64,000 nt of DNA from Epithemia pelagica (taxonomy: Eukaryota > Bacillariophyta > Bacillariophyceae > Surirellales > Surirellaceae), in the NCBI GenBank assembly GCA_946965045.2, contig CAMPTO020000005.1, positions 1 to 64,000 on the forward strand, given 5' to 3'. Below the pieces are notes generated by a model, which searched no databases, was not told the DNA's origin, and was given only the letters and a program-made list of their open reading frames with translations. Below, one piece after another: positions 55,901 to 64,000 of this stretch (its first letter is position 1; every line of letters starts with the position of its first letter). Both the position numbers and the translations under genes were made by a program.

Positions 55901-58060
55901 TGAATCGCTCCAAATTTCGCTAGAGACACTTGGGATATCATAGGCATGGATGTCATAGGCTTTGAACTCGTCTATCGCGGACCAAAAGTCTTGTTGTAGA
56001 CCATACCAGTGTCGTGTTGTCGATGTCCCAAACTTCCATGGACATGGAGCAAAGACACCCTTCTATAACTTAAATCGCTCCAAATTTCGCTAGAGACACT
56101 TGGGGTATCATAGGCATGGATGTCATAGGCTCTGAACTCGTGTATCCCAGCCCAAAAGTCTTGTTGTAGACCATACAAGTGTCGCGTTGTCGATGTCCCA
56201 AGCTTCCATGGACATGCAGCAAAGACACCCTTCTATAACTTGAATCGCTCCAAATATTGGTAGAGACACTTGGGGTATCATAGACATGGACGTCATAGGC
56301 TCTGAACTCGTCTATCGCGGACCAAAAGTCTTGTTGTAGACCATACCGGTCTTGCGTTGTCGTTGTACCAAATTACCGTGGACATGGAGCAAAGACACCC
56401 TTCTATAACTTGAATCGCTCCAAATTTCGGTAGAGTTACTTGGGGTATCATAGGAATGGACGTCATAGGCTCTGAACGCGATAAGCATGGATGTCATAGG
56501 CTCTGAACTCGTCTATCGCGAACCAAAGGTCTTGTTGTAGACCATACCAGTGTCGCGTTGTAGATGTACCAAACTTCCATGGACATGGAGCAAAGACACC
56601 CTTCTATAACTTGAATCGCTCCAAATTTCGCTCGAGACACTTGGGATATCATAGGCATGGATGTCATAGGCTCTGAACTCGTGTATCGCGGACCAAAAGT
56701 CTTGTTGTAGACCATACCAGTGTCGCGTTGTCGATGTACCAAACTTCCATGGTCATGGAGCAAAGACACCCTTCTATAACTTGAATCGCTCCAAATTTCG
56801 CTAGAGACACTTGGGATATCATAGGCATGGATGTCATAGGCTTTGAACTCGTCTATCGCGGACCAAAAGTCTTGTTGTAGACCATACCAGTGTCGTGTTG
56901 TCGATGTCCCAAACTTCCATGGACATGGAGCAAAGACACCCTTCTATAACTTAAATCGCTCCAAATTTCGCTAGAGACACTTGGGGTATCATAGGCATGG
57001 ATGTCATAGGCTCTGAACTCGTGTATCCCAGCCCAAAAGTCTTGTTGTAGACCATACAAGTGTCGCGTTGTCGATGTCCCAAGCTTCCATGGACATGCAG
57101 CAAAGACACCCTTCTATAACTTGAATCGCTCCAAATATTGGTAGAGACACTTGGGGTATCATAGACATGGACGTCATAGGCTCTGAACTCGTCTATCGCG
57201 GACCAAAAGTCTTGTTGTAGACCATACCGGTCTTGCGTTGTCGTTGTACCAAATTACCGTGGACATGGAGCAAAGACACCCTTCTATAACTTGAATCGCT
57301 CCAAATTTCGGTAGAGTTACTTGGTGTATCATGGGAATGGACGTCATAGGCTCTGAACTCGTGTATCGCGGACCAAAAGTCTTGTTGTAGACCATACCGA
57401 TGTGGCGTTTTCGATGTCCCAAACTTCCATGGACATGGAGCAAAGACACCCTTCTATAACTTGAATCACTCCAAATATTGGTAGAGACACTTGGGGTATC
57501 ATAGGCATGGATGTCATAGGCTCTGAACTCGTGTATCGCGGACCAAAAGTCATGTTGTAGACCATACCGGTCTTGCGTTGTCGTTGTACCAAATTACCAT
57601 GGACATGGAGCAAAGACACCCTTCTATAACTTGAATCGCTCCAAATTTCGCTAGAGACATTTGGGATATCATAGGCATGAATGTCATAGGCTCCGAACTC
57701 GTCTTTCGCGGACCAAAAGTCTTGTTGTAGACCATACCGGTGTCGCGTTGTCCATGTCCCAAACTTCCATGGACATGGAGCGAAGACAGCCTTCTATAAC
57801 TTAAATCGCTCCAAATATTGGTAGATACACTTGGCGTCTCGTTGTAGGCCATACCAGTATCGCGTTTTCGTTGTCTCAACCTTCCATGAGGGGTATGGAG
57901 CAACAACACCCTTCTATGACTTGAAGCGCTCCAAAATTCTGTACAGACACTTGCGGTATCGTAGGCATGGACGTCATAGGCGCTGAATTCGTCTATCATT
58001 GACGTAAATTATTGTTGTAGACCACACCGGTGCGGTGTTGTCGTCGTCCCAATCTTCCAT
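49944..58060. repeat. 170-bp satellite array, about 47 monomers, with higher-order repeats
   Basis: Monomers run from 'GGCTCTGAACTCGTCTATCG' through 'CCATGGACATGGAGCAAAGA' to 'GGTATCATAGGCATGGATGT' with a 170-bp period. Variants at fixed positions (GTCTTGCGTTGTCGTTGTACC versus GTGTCGCGTTGTCGATGTCCC; TTTCGCTAGAG versus ATTGGTAGAG) define types. A block of 1424 bp is repeated as a unit (51034-52457 with 52458-53881), and an 881-bp unit recurs (55613-56493 with 56494-57374). A 31-bp insertion, 'GCTCTGAACGCGATAAGCAT'..., marks certain monomers. Minus-strand peptides such as 'SLLHVHGSLGHRQRDT' are frame artefacts; 170 is not a multiple of three. Confidence 0.95.
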
Positions 58061-58618
58061 AGACTTTTTGGAACAAAGACATTTTTCTTTTCATCTAATC
58101 GACCCAGGTATTGGTACATATCCTCGGGATATCATAGCCATGTGTACCATAGGCTCTGATCTCATGTGCCGTCAAGACAAAGGCTTGCAATAGATTAGAT
58201 CGGTTTGGCGTTGTCGTTGTGCCAAAGTTGTATGGACATGGAGCAAAGAGATCCTTCTCTTCATGGAATCGGTCCAGATTTTGGAAGAGACCCATAGTGT
58301 CTCATTTTTATGGATACCATAGGATCTGATCTCGTGATCTGTGACGAGAAAGGCTTGCAATAGACCATACCGATATAGCGTTGGCCTTGACATTGTCCAA
58401 AAATTTCGTACGCTCATTTCATCCTCCATTGATTCGTATGACAAAGCAAACAAGACTCAGAAATTCTTAGCGTTATTTGAATTTTTCCCCATAAAAACGA
58501 TAAGAACTGAGAGATAGTCAGGATCAGTTGTTTTCTCTGAAGTACATCTTCTTCCAACCGCAAACAGAAATCCTCGCACCATTACTCTTCAAGAAGACCG
58601 TTCGATATCGTATAAAAG
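58061..58618. repeat. Diverged edge of the satellite array and short flank
   Basis: Monomer words remain recognisable but mutated ('ATGGACATGGAGCAAAGA' at about 58232; 'ATAGGCTCTGATCTCATGTG' at about 58150) to about 58440. Array edges are expected to diverge in unequal-exchange models. The last 170 bp are unique and include the promoter side of the next ORF. Confidence 0.75.
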
Positions 58619-59494
58619 ATGGAAGACTCGTCTTGGTTGAATACTGTTGCAATATGGAATCTCATCTCGAATACACGATTTGATGTTGAAACTTCGTTTT
58701 GTCTTCGTAGCAGTGATAGGAATGTTGTTCTCACTGAAGATGTTGCAGCGGCAGCCGAAGGAATCAAAAACGAATTCAAGGATCTTGTAGACAAGATTAT
58801 TAATCACGAGGGACGACTTGATGTGATTTCCATTATGAATGGTAATAAGGAGGGATATACAGAAGAGCACCAGTGTCAGATGGGCACATGGGCAGACAGA
58901 CCGGAATTCCTTGACGGACCCTTCATCTGGAAACAAAACTTCCTCGAGACATGTCTTGTTTGCGGTAAATTCACCTGTAATCAACAGGTAACAAGATACA
59001 CATGCAAACATTGTTTCCGTCCTTTACAAGTACCTGGGTCGTCTTCATCTTGTGATACCACTTGTGCAAAGACTCCCTGTACTTCATCCATGAACATGTC
59101 CTTCGTATGGGAGTTCTGTATGACTTTAAGAGAGGCATTCCAAGCGTGGTTTGACTTCCACAAGTTTGGAAAAAACAGAAAGATTCCCTTTTTTGAATAT
59201 ATCCCAGCCGAAACTTGTGGCATCTTGACAAAAACGGTCGGTAAAGTATGGAGAGAAAAATTGGAGCCTTATTACAACGAGGATACCAAGTGGCGTAGTC
59301 CATCTCATTTCATTCACACCGAGAAACAATGGGCATTGTGGCTGATTTCTTCACCACCTGGTTGCTCCTTTCGCAACTATATGCCTATTTTTACTGCATG
59401 TTATCACATAGCGCAGGAAAATCCAAAGAAACACGCTGCTGGTGTACCACACCAGAGTGCTCGTAAGAAGCAAAAGACGTGGAATGCTCCTTGA
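58619..59494 (+). CDS. Zinc-finger-like protein of unknown family
   Basis: 291 residues from ATG. A central Cys cluster (about residues 112-132) reads 'CLVCGKFTCNQQVTRYTCKH' followed by C, i.e. C-x2-C...C-x2-C, similar to the C-terminal finger of PiggyBac-type transposases but not proven. Downstream are aromatic-rich stretches ('WEFCMTLREAFQAWFDFHKF') and a basic end ('ARKKQKTW'). I do not recognise the whole protein. It converges on the dioxygenase-like gene with only about 40 bp between stops, which suggests that the two form one unit. No homologue occurs elsewhere in the window. Confidence 0.5.
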   Translation: MEDSSWLNTVAIWNLISNTRFDVETSFCLRSSDRNVVLTEDVAAAAEGIKNEFKDLVDKIINHEGRLDVISIMNGNKEGYTEEHQCQMGTWADRPEFLDGPFIWKQNFLETCLVCGKFTCNQQVTRYTCKHCFRPLQVPGSSSSCDTTCAKTPCTSSMNMSFVWEFCMTLREAFQAWFDFHKFGKNRKIPFFEYIPAETCGILTKTVGKVWREKLEPYYNEDTKWRSPSHFIHTEKQWALWLISSPPGCSFRNYMPIFTACYHIAQENPKKHAAGVPHQSARKKQKTWNAP

Positions 59495-59533
59495 ATTTGT
59501 TTTTCCTTGGTGATGAATGCATCCAGAAAGAAT

Positions 59534-61147
59534 TTATAATGTTCCGCTACGAATGCCTTGAACCGTTTTGGTTATACCATGGTCCTCTCTTGTTTCGTTG
59601 ACAGTTGCATTCATAGACCTGGAACTTACTGCCCAAAACCAACTAATAGTGTCGTTCTTCATGTTCCCATCTGTATGTTGTCTTTGTTTGTGTATTGACG
59701 TTCCATGCCGGATCACACGTCCATCCCATAGAACCGAAACCCCATGAAATAGTTGTATACAAAGACCATGGTATGTAGTACCATCATATTCCACAAGAAT
59801 ATTCGGCAAAACAAAGAACCAATTTTGGGAGTCACCTGGGATTGTCTCTGTCCAGATTGCGAATGAAACAGAACCATCGTGAACATCATAGTGTGTCGTG
59901 TTCATGAGGTTCAAACTCAGGGTAATGGCTGAGGTCATACCTCCGACTCTTCCTCCGAATTCACTAGGCATTTCTTCGCCAGCTGAATCTTCTAGATACC
60001 GGAATGTTGGAATCACCCCAGGATATTCGCGTTCACAGAACCTTTTTGCCGCTGTACTTATTTTCGGCAGTATCATCGATAATGTCTTGTCCTTTGTAAA
60101 TAATTTCTCGGAAACGAAAGTAGAACCGTTTCCTCTTGTCGCAGTATTACCAACAGTAGTCATAGATCCTAAGTCTCCCTTATTACATCTGGCATTGGCC
60201 GCCTTTCTCAGAGACCCAGTACGTGTAAATTCCCTTGCTCTGTGGTGTAATAGGTCCAACAACGTCTGGTCTTTCCGTAACAGAGATGTCACTCGAATGT
60301 AACTAAGTGACTCTGGTCTCCCATCATTTCGGCGTGTCCGAACAATGAAAGTAATGTTTCCCCGAATACGATGGTCGTATACCAGTGGCCTTGGGTGTGT
60401 ACCGGACGACATTTGCAACCATAGGTTTCGATGCAAAGCACCACTAACATATCTCCGACTCCCTTTCTTATCTGAGTCATTCCTGGTTATAATCAGCCTT
60501 GTTCGATATTGTTCCCGTGACATGTGATGTGTCATCGACTGTTTATTCCCTGGCTTTTCGATCTTTCCCTTGTCATCGAGGTACACGTCAGGAGGTAAAA
60601 GTGGGCTCCCATCCTCCACATCGGACCATTGGTAACATTCCTTCACAGTTTTGTCATTATTAGTAAGATGTTCACCCCAATCTAGACTCCAACAACGATG
60701 AATCTTTTTCAAGAATGCATTACTTGCAGGTTGGCCATCTTTGTGTCGCAGACGTAACCAAGACAACGGTAGTGGGACTGATGACGATGTGATGTTGGAC
60801 GACCTTGATAGTTCTTGAAATTGACGCACACATGTATAAAAAACCCCAGCCAAAGGGAAGAGGATAATAATATCTCTGAAGAGGTGATCATTTTCGTCAA
60901 GACATAAGTTTTTGTTAGTCCGAATCATCATGACAGGATCTTTGAATATAGAGGACGACACATGTGTTGTCTTTTTCCTGATTTCTCTATATCTTGTCCT
61001 CGACAAGGTACATTCCAATATGAATGCATTGTGGATCGTTTTAGTTACAAGACCCACCGGGATTTGAGTAACAATCATAGGACAACATTCTGGTATAATG
61101 TTCGAATGACTGACAACGTCATCTCTTGTCTCCACAACATCATCCAT
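59534..61147 (-). CDS. Putative 2-oxoglutarate/Fe(II) dioxygenase-like protein
   Basis: 537 residues from the ATG at 61147 (the frame is open for 47 more codons without ATG). The N-terminal half is polar, with 'LRLRHKDGQPASN' and 'PLLPPDVYLDDKGK'. The C-terminal domain has the order expected for a double-stranded beta-helix dioxygenase: 'NTTHYDVHDGSVSFAIW' (H419-x-D421, or H423-D424), 'NWFFVLPNILVEYDGTTY', then 'IQLFHGVSVLWDGRVIRHGT' with distal His468 and Arg477/Arg480 as 2-oxoglutarate anchor. TET/JBP-type members of this superfamily ride with transposons in fungi and algae, which would suit this repeat-rich setting, but subfamily is my inference. Other cupin-fold proteins cannot be excluded. 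Confidence 0.5.
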   Translation of the reverse strand: MDDVVETRDDVVSHSNIIPECCPMIVTQIPVGLVTKTIHNAFILECTLSRTRYREIRKKTTHVSSSIFKDPVMMIRTNKNLCLDENDHLFRDIIILFPLAGVFYTCVRQFQELSRSSNITSSSVPLPLSWLRLRHKDGQPASNAFLKKIHRCWSLDWGEHLTNNDKTVKECYQWSDVEDGSPLLPPDVYLDDKGKIEKPGNKQSMTHHMSREQYRTRLIITRNDSDKKGSRRYVSGALHRNLWLQMSSGTHPRPLVYDHRIRGNITFIVRTRRNDGRPESLSYIRVTSLLRKDQTLLDLLHHRAREFTRTGSLRKAANARCNKGDLGSMTTVGNTATRGNGSTFVSEKLFTKDKTLSMILPKISTAAKRFCEREYPGVIPTFRYLEDSAGEEMPSEFGGRVGGMTSAITLSLNLMNTTHYDVHDGSVSFAIWTETIPGDSQNWFFVLPNILVEYDGTTYHGLCIQLFHGVSVLWDGRVIRHGTSIHKQRQHTDGNMKNDTISWFWAVSSRSMNATVNETREDHGITKTVQGIRSGTL

Positions 61148-61189
61148 GTCTTGGCCCTTGTTCCAATTGAGAAGGGGTAGCAACACAGC

Positions 61190-61545
61190 AATCCAACAGG
61201 GTCTTGGTCGATGGAAATGGAGGGGTGAAGGAAGAGGGTGCACCAACTTGGTGTCTTTTTGCCCTTTGTTCAATTGAATCCTCACCAATCCGACCGTTCA
61301 GATCGTTGAAAATGGTCTTCTGGGATAATAGGAGGGAAGAAGCAGCGGCAATCCAGCAATCCAACCAGTTTTGGTCGATGGAAATTGATGGGAGAATGAA
61401 ATGGGTGCACCAACTTGGTGTCTTCGCCCTTTTTCAAACAGAACCACCAATCCAGTCGTTCAGAGCGTTGAAAATTGTCTTGTGGGATGATAGGAGGGAA
61501 GAAATAGTTGCCAAACAGCGATCACATGGTTGGGTTTTCATGGAA
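61190..61545 (+). repeat. Two tandem copies of a ~175-bp sequence
   Basis: Copy 1 (about 61195-61365) and copy 2 (about 61370-61545) share 'TTGGTCGATGGAAAT', 'GGGTGCACCAACTTGGTGTC' and 'GGGA(T)AATAGGAGGGAAGAA'. The plus frame stays open through both (61204-61563, 119 codons), giving 'RSLKMVFWDNRREE' and 'RALKIVLWDDRREE', so it may be a remnant of a repeat-containing protein; there is no ATG-led complete gene. They sit in the 5' region of the dioxygenase-like gene. Confidence 0.6.
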
Positions 61546-61563
61546 ACAGAAGAAAATGATTAG

Positions 61564-62037
61564 TGGGCATATAGGAAAACGACAAAACGAACTCTCACTG
61601 TTGTCTTGTCGACTTGGCTTACCTAGCACCTTTCCAATTTGAAAAAGGAAATGATTCTCTTTGTGTTCGCCTGTTTGTTGTAGCTGTTGTTGTTGTTGTT
61701 GCTGTTGTGTTGTTGTTGTTGTTGTTGTTGCTGCTGCTGTGTGTTTTTTGGGGCGTTGGGGGTTGGTGTGAGTTGGATGAGGCACTCTATGACTCTATAG
61801 TCAAAAAGTGATCACAAAAGTGGGAGAGTATATCTTTTGTGTGGTTGTTGTGTGAGGAAAATCTAATTTTCAGCGTTCTTCTGTGATTTTGTGTCCATTG
61901 TTCTTCGTATGTCACTGTGACGTGATTTGGTGGTGGAGGAGAAATTTGTGGGTCGCTTTTGGAGTTTACGTGCGACTGGAATACTAGGTGTTATATGTGT
62001 AGCTAGTAGTTAGGTATCTAGGCAAAGGTTAGGCTCT
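61564..62037. other. Non-coding with (TTG)n microsatellite
   Basis: A (TTG/TGC)n tract lies at 61677-61740. No gene. Confidence 0.5.
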
Positions 62038-62218
62038 GTGCACGCGTTTCCACATACAATAAACATGCTCACGCGGGTGTCAACACGTTTCACGCGTTGT
62101 CTACACGTTTCACGCGCATTCACGCGCAATCTGGAGCGCCACGCGCTTCGTACGCGCCAAATCCGCGTGATCCGTGTTCTGGGGGTGCTGCACGCGCCTA
62201 TTGGGCGTGTGTCACGCG
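62036..62218. repeat. CACGCG-rich segment at the right edge of the insert
   Basis: About eight CACGCG words in 180 bp ('GTGCACGCGTTTCC', 'CTCACGCGGGTG', 'TTCACGCGCATTCACGCGCA', 'TGCACGCGCCTATT', 'GTCACGCGCCTG'). Such density is unlike the rest of the window. It ends at the CCTGTTG direct repeat. Confidence 0.6.
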
Positions 62219-62225
62219 CCTGTTG
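62219..62225. repeat. Candidate 7-bp direct repeat at right edge of insert (CCTGTTG)
   Basis: Partner of 49934-49940. Confidence 0.4.
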
Positions 62226-63198
62226 GTGGAATTCCAGTCACTTATCTTCAAAAAACCTCCTTAGACGCAACGAGTTCAAGACGGCCAATCCCTTGGTTGC
62301 ATATTTGGTGAACCATTTCAACGTCACCGACCTCCTTCATGCGATGCGTGGCTATCAACGGGCCTCCCAAGAGAAGATGGCTGCCAATGCACAGTCCCAG
62401 GCCAAGTCCCGCAATCCTCGCGATGATTCCACTTCTCGTGGTTCTACGAAGCGTTTTCGCTCCTCTAATGGTGGCCGTGGCGGTCTCCGCGGCGGCAATC
62501 GCCAGTCTAATGGTGGACGTCAAGCGTCCGGTGATCGTCCCGTCAATGACGGCAATGCCTGTCCGTACAAGGACGCGATTCCTTCGCACGCCAATCATAC
62601 TTGGGCCAACTGCATCTACAACCCGCAGTCCTCCAATTTTAACCAAGAGCGTTTCAACGCCTTTCTTGCCCGTACCGGGTCTGGTCTTCGTACCCCTACT
62701 GGGTCTCACCCCAACAATGGTTCTCAGAACCAAGGCCGTAACGGCCAAGGCTCTCGTAGCCAGGGAACTCCCTCATCTGGAGGATCGCGCCCTATTGGTT
62801 CCAGTTGGGGCGCTGTTCCCCGTCGTTCTGGATCTGGCTCAGACCAGCATGCCTCTGAAGGCACCAACACAGGCGACAATCCACCGGTTGATCCGTTGTT
62901 GGCCGAGCCGTTGCCTTCTGTGCAAGACGCGGCCTATCGTGCTCGTCAACGTCCTCTCGCTGATACTCGTGATTGGTCGAGTCTCCGCAATGCCGATCAA
63001 ACGGTCCCCGGTATGTGCTCTTCTTCCTTTTTTACCTCATCCTCTCCGGATATTTCTCATCATCTTGATGTTCTTTTTGCTCAGCAATGTCACATCCAGA
63101 CTGGCCCTCCACAGGCTATGCCGGCCGAGAATGCCATCCTCAGGCCCCAATTCTCGAGGTCCGCGAACAATTGTTCAAGATCTACGGGCGTAACATAG
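62226..63198 (+). CDS. Ty3/Gypsy-type gag, C-terminal part with zinc knuckle
   Basis: The open frame starts at 62038 but retroelement-like text begins at 'WNSSHLSSKNLL' (about 62226). 'PLVAYLVNHFNVTDLLHAMR' gives the end of the capsid-like region. A Gly/Arg/Ser-rich nucleocapsid follows ('NGGRGGLRGGNRQSNGG'). A zinc-knuckle variant, 'CPYKDAIPSHANHTWANC', has the C...H-x2-H-x-W-x2-C spacing of stramenopile Gypsy Gag proteins. The frame ends at TAG 63196-63198, after which the same frame stays open into the protease. Confidence 0.65.
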
Positions 63199-64000
63199 AT
63201 ATCGCCCACATCTACGACTTGTCCTCCCCTGAAGGCAACGACGAATACTGTCGCTTCCCCTTGTCTTAAAAACTGTCCCAATCCTACGGATGCTGTCATC
63301 GCTGACATCGTTGATCCCAATAATGGTTTTTTATCTAACCTAGATCACTATGAAGATGTCTACTCATCTAGTTCTGTCTCTGACGCTCCTAGTTTATCTA
63401 GTCCCCTTTCGGTCGCTCCCTCTGAGCCTCCGTCTGTTCCCCTCACCATTTTGATGGCTCGGTCCATTGGTGGAGTCGAGAACACCGTCCCGTTGCGTGC
63501 CCTGCTCGATTCAGGCGCCGACAAGACGATCCTGCACGCGCGCTGTCTTCAGCCCGGCATGCATCCACGTGTAACCAATCGGTCTGTCAATACCACCATG
63601 GGTACGCGCGACCACGTCTCCGAGATTCTTCTCGAAGATTTGGTTCTCCCCGAGTTTTCTCGGACCAAACACATTTCATACCCCCTTTGGGCCGACATTT
63701 TTGATGCCCCCAATTGTCGTTATGACATCATTATTGGCCGCGATCTCTTGCGTCGCTTGGGCATTGTGCTCAATTTCAACACTGGTCTCACAACTTGGGA
63801 CTCAGTTGATGTCGCTATGCGCCACCGCGATTCATTCGCCACAGACCAGACATTCATGTCTCATTTCATCGACATCTTTGCCGACGATCCCATTATTGGT
63901 GACCAATTCCTCTTGGATTCGAACTACGTTCCTACGGATCTACAAGAGTTGATTGACAAACAGAATCATCTTACCGATGCCCAAAAGCAAGATCTTCTTG
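63199..64000 (+). CDS. Retropepsin (aspartic protease) start of Gypsy pol, partial
   Basis: Directly follows the in-frame TAG at 63196-63198 and is open to the window edge (267 codons). After a Cys/Thr/Pro- and Ser-rich linker come 'VPLRALLDSGADKTILH' (catalytic Asp-Ser-Gly) and 'YDIIIGRDLLRRLGI', the second conserved protease box. The final part ('TFMSHFIDIFADD', 'LQELIDKQNHLTDAQKQDLL') is the linker before reverse transcriptase in this group. Role: cutting the Gag-Pol precursor. The missing remainder lies outside the window. Confidence 0.8.
   Translation, partial: MSPTSTTCPPLKATTNTVASPCLKNCPNPTDAVIADIVDPNNGFLSNLDHYEDVYSSSSVSDAPSLSSPLSVAPSEPPSVPLTILMARSIGGVENTVPLRALLDSGADKTILHARCLQPGMHPRVTNRSVNTTMGTRDHVSEILLEDLVLPEFSRTKHISYPLWADIFDAPNCRYDIIIGRDLLRRLGIVLNFNTGLTTWDSVDVAMRHRDSFATDQTFMSHFIDIFADDPIIGDQFLLDSNYVPTDLQELIDKQNHLTDAQKQDLL

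Noticed and set aside
49893-57999. Many 60-150 codon minus-strand frames in the satellite
   Set aside because: Monomer length is not divisible by three and frames shift at each unit; they are repeat artefacts.
49944-58060. CRISPR array
   Set aside because: Tandem 170-bp monomers without spacers, in a eukaryotic genome; this is satellite DNA.

Overview
The window looks like nuclear DNA of a diatom, probably a pennate species. The evidence is a secreted Lys/Gly, Tyr/Asp-rich protein of the kind found in silica cell walls, a Copia-type polyprotein with diatom-style reverse-transcriptase wording, a Crypton-like tyrosine recombinase gene with short GT-AG introns, and small-intron protein genes. 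Species cannot be settled from sequence alone.

Layout. 1-10.6 kb: a decayed leucine-rich-repeat (LRR) fragment, then a DDE-transposase-like gene on the minus strand cut in two by a very young LTR retroelement (3297-8697; 756-bp LTRs that appear to differ at about one base; GTTTA target duplication). 10.9-16.15 kb: a tyrosine-recombinase element with 13-bp inverted ends and a 530-bp (CTTC)n tract, followed head-to-tail by a 0.4-kb deleted derivative. The pair sits inside a repeated 'block A + kelch' unit. 16.1-35.3 kb: five tandem kelch beta-propeller genes on the plus strand, each behind the same roughly 130-bp leader, separated by duplicated non-coding blocks and gene relics, including a chimeric LRR pseudogene. 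35.9-39.7 kb: a large LRR protein ending in a TIR domain, related to that pseudogene.

40.2-47.4 kb: three ordinary minus-strand genes: a Sec14-like CRAL-TRIO protein in three exons, a biosilica-type secreted protein, and an aquaglyceroporin. 49.3-64 kb: a Ty3/Gypsy-type element whose gag is split by about 12.3 kb. The split segment holds an 8-kb, 170-bp-monomer satellite with higher-order structure, a zinc-finger ORF, and a convergent gene that looks like a 2-oxoglutarate/Fe(II) dioxygenase. Gag resumes near 62.2 kb and is joined in one frame, across a single TAG, to a retropepsin that runs off the window end.

The strongest candidates for something undescribed are the LRR-TIR protein in the expanding kelch/LRR cluster, the inverted-repeat-ended tyrosine-recombinase element with its derivative, the fresh LTR element carrying a catalytically dead RT-like ORF, the dioxygenase/zinc-finger pair inside the satellite-bearing insert, and the gag-TAG-pro arrangement. 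All family names come from reading motifs by eye; no database search was run.
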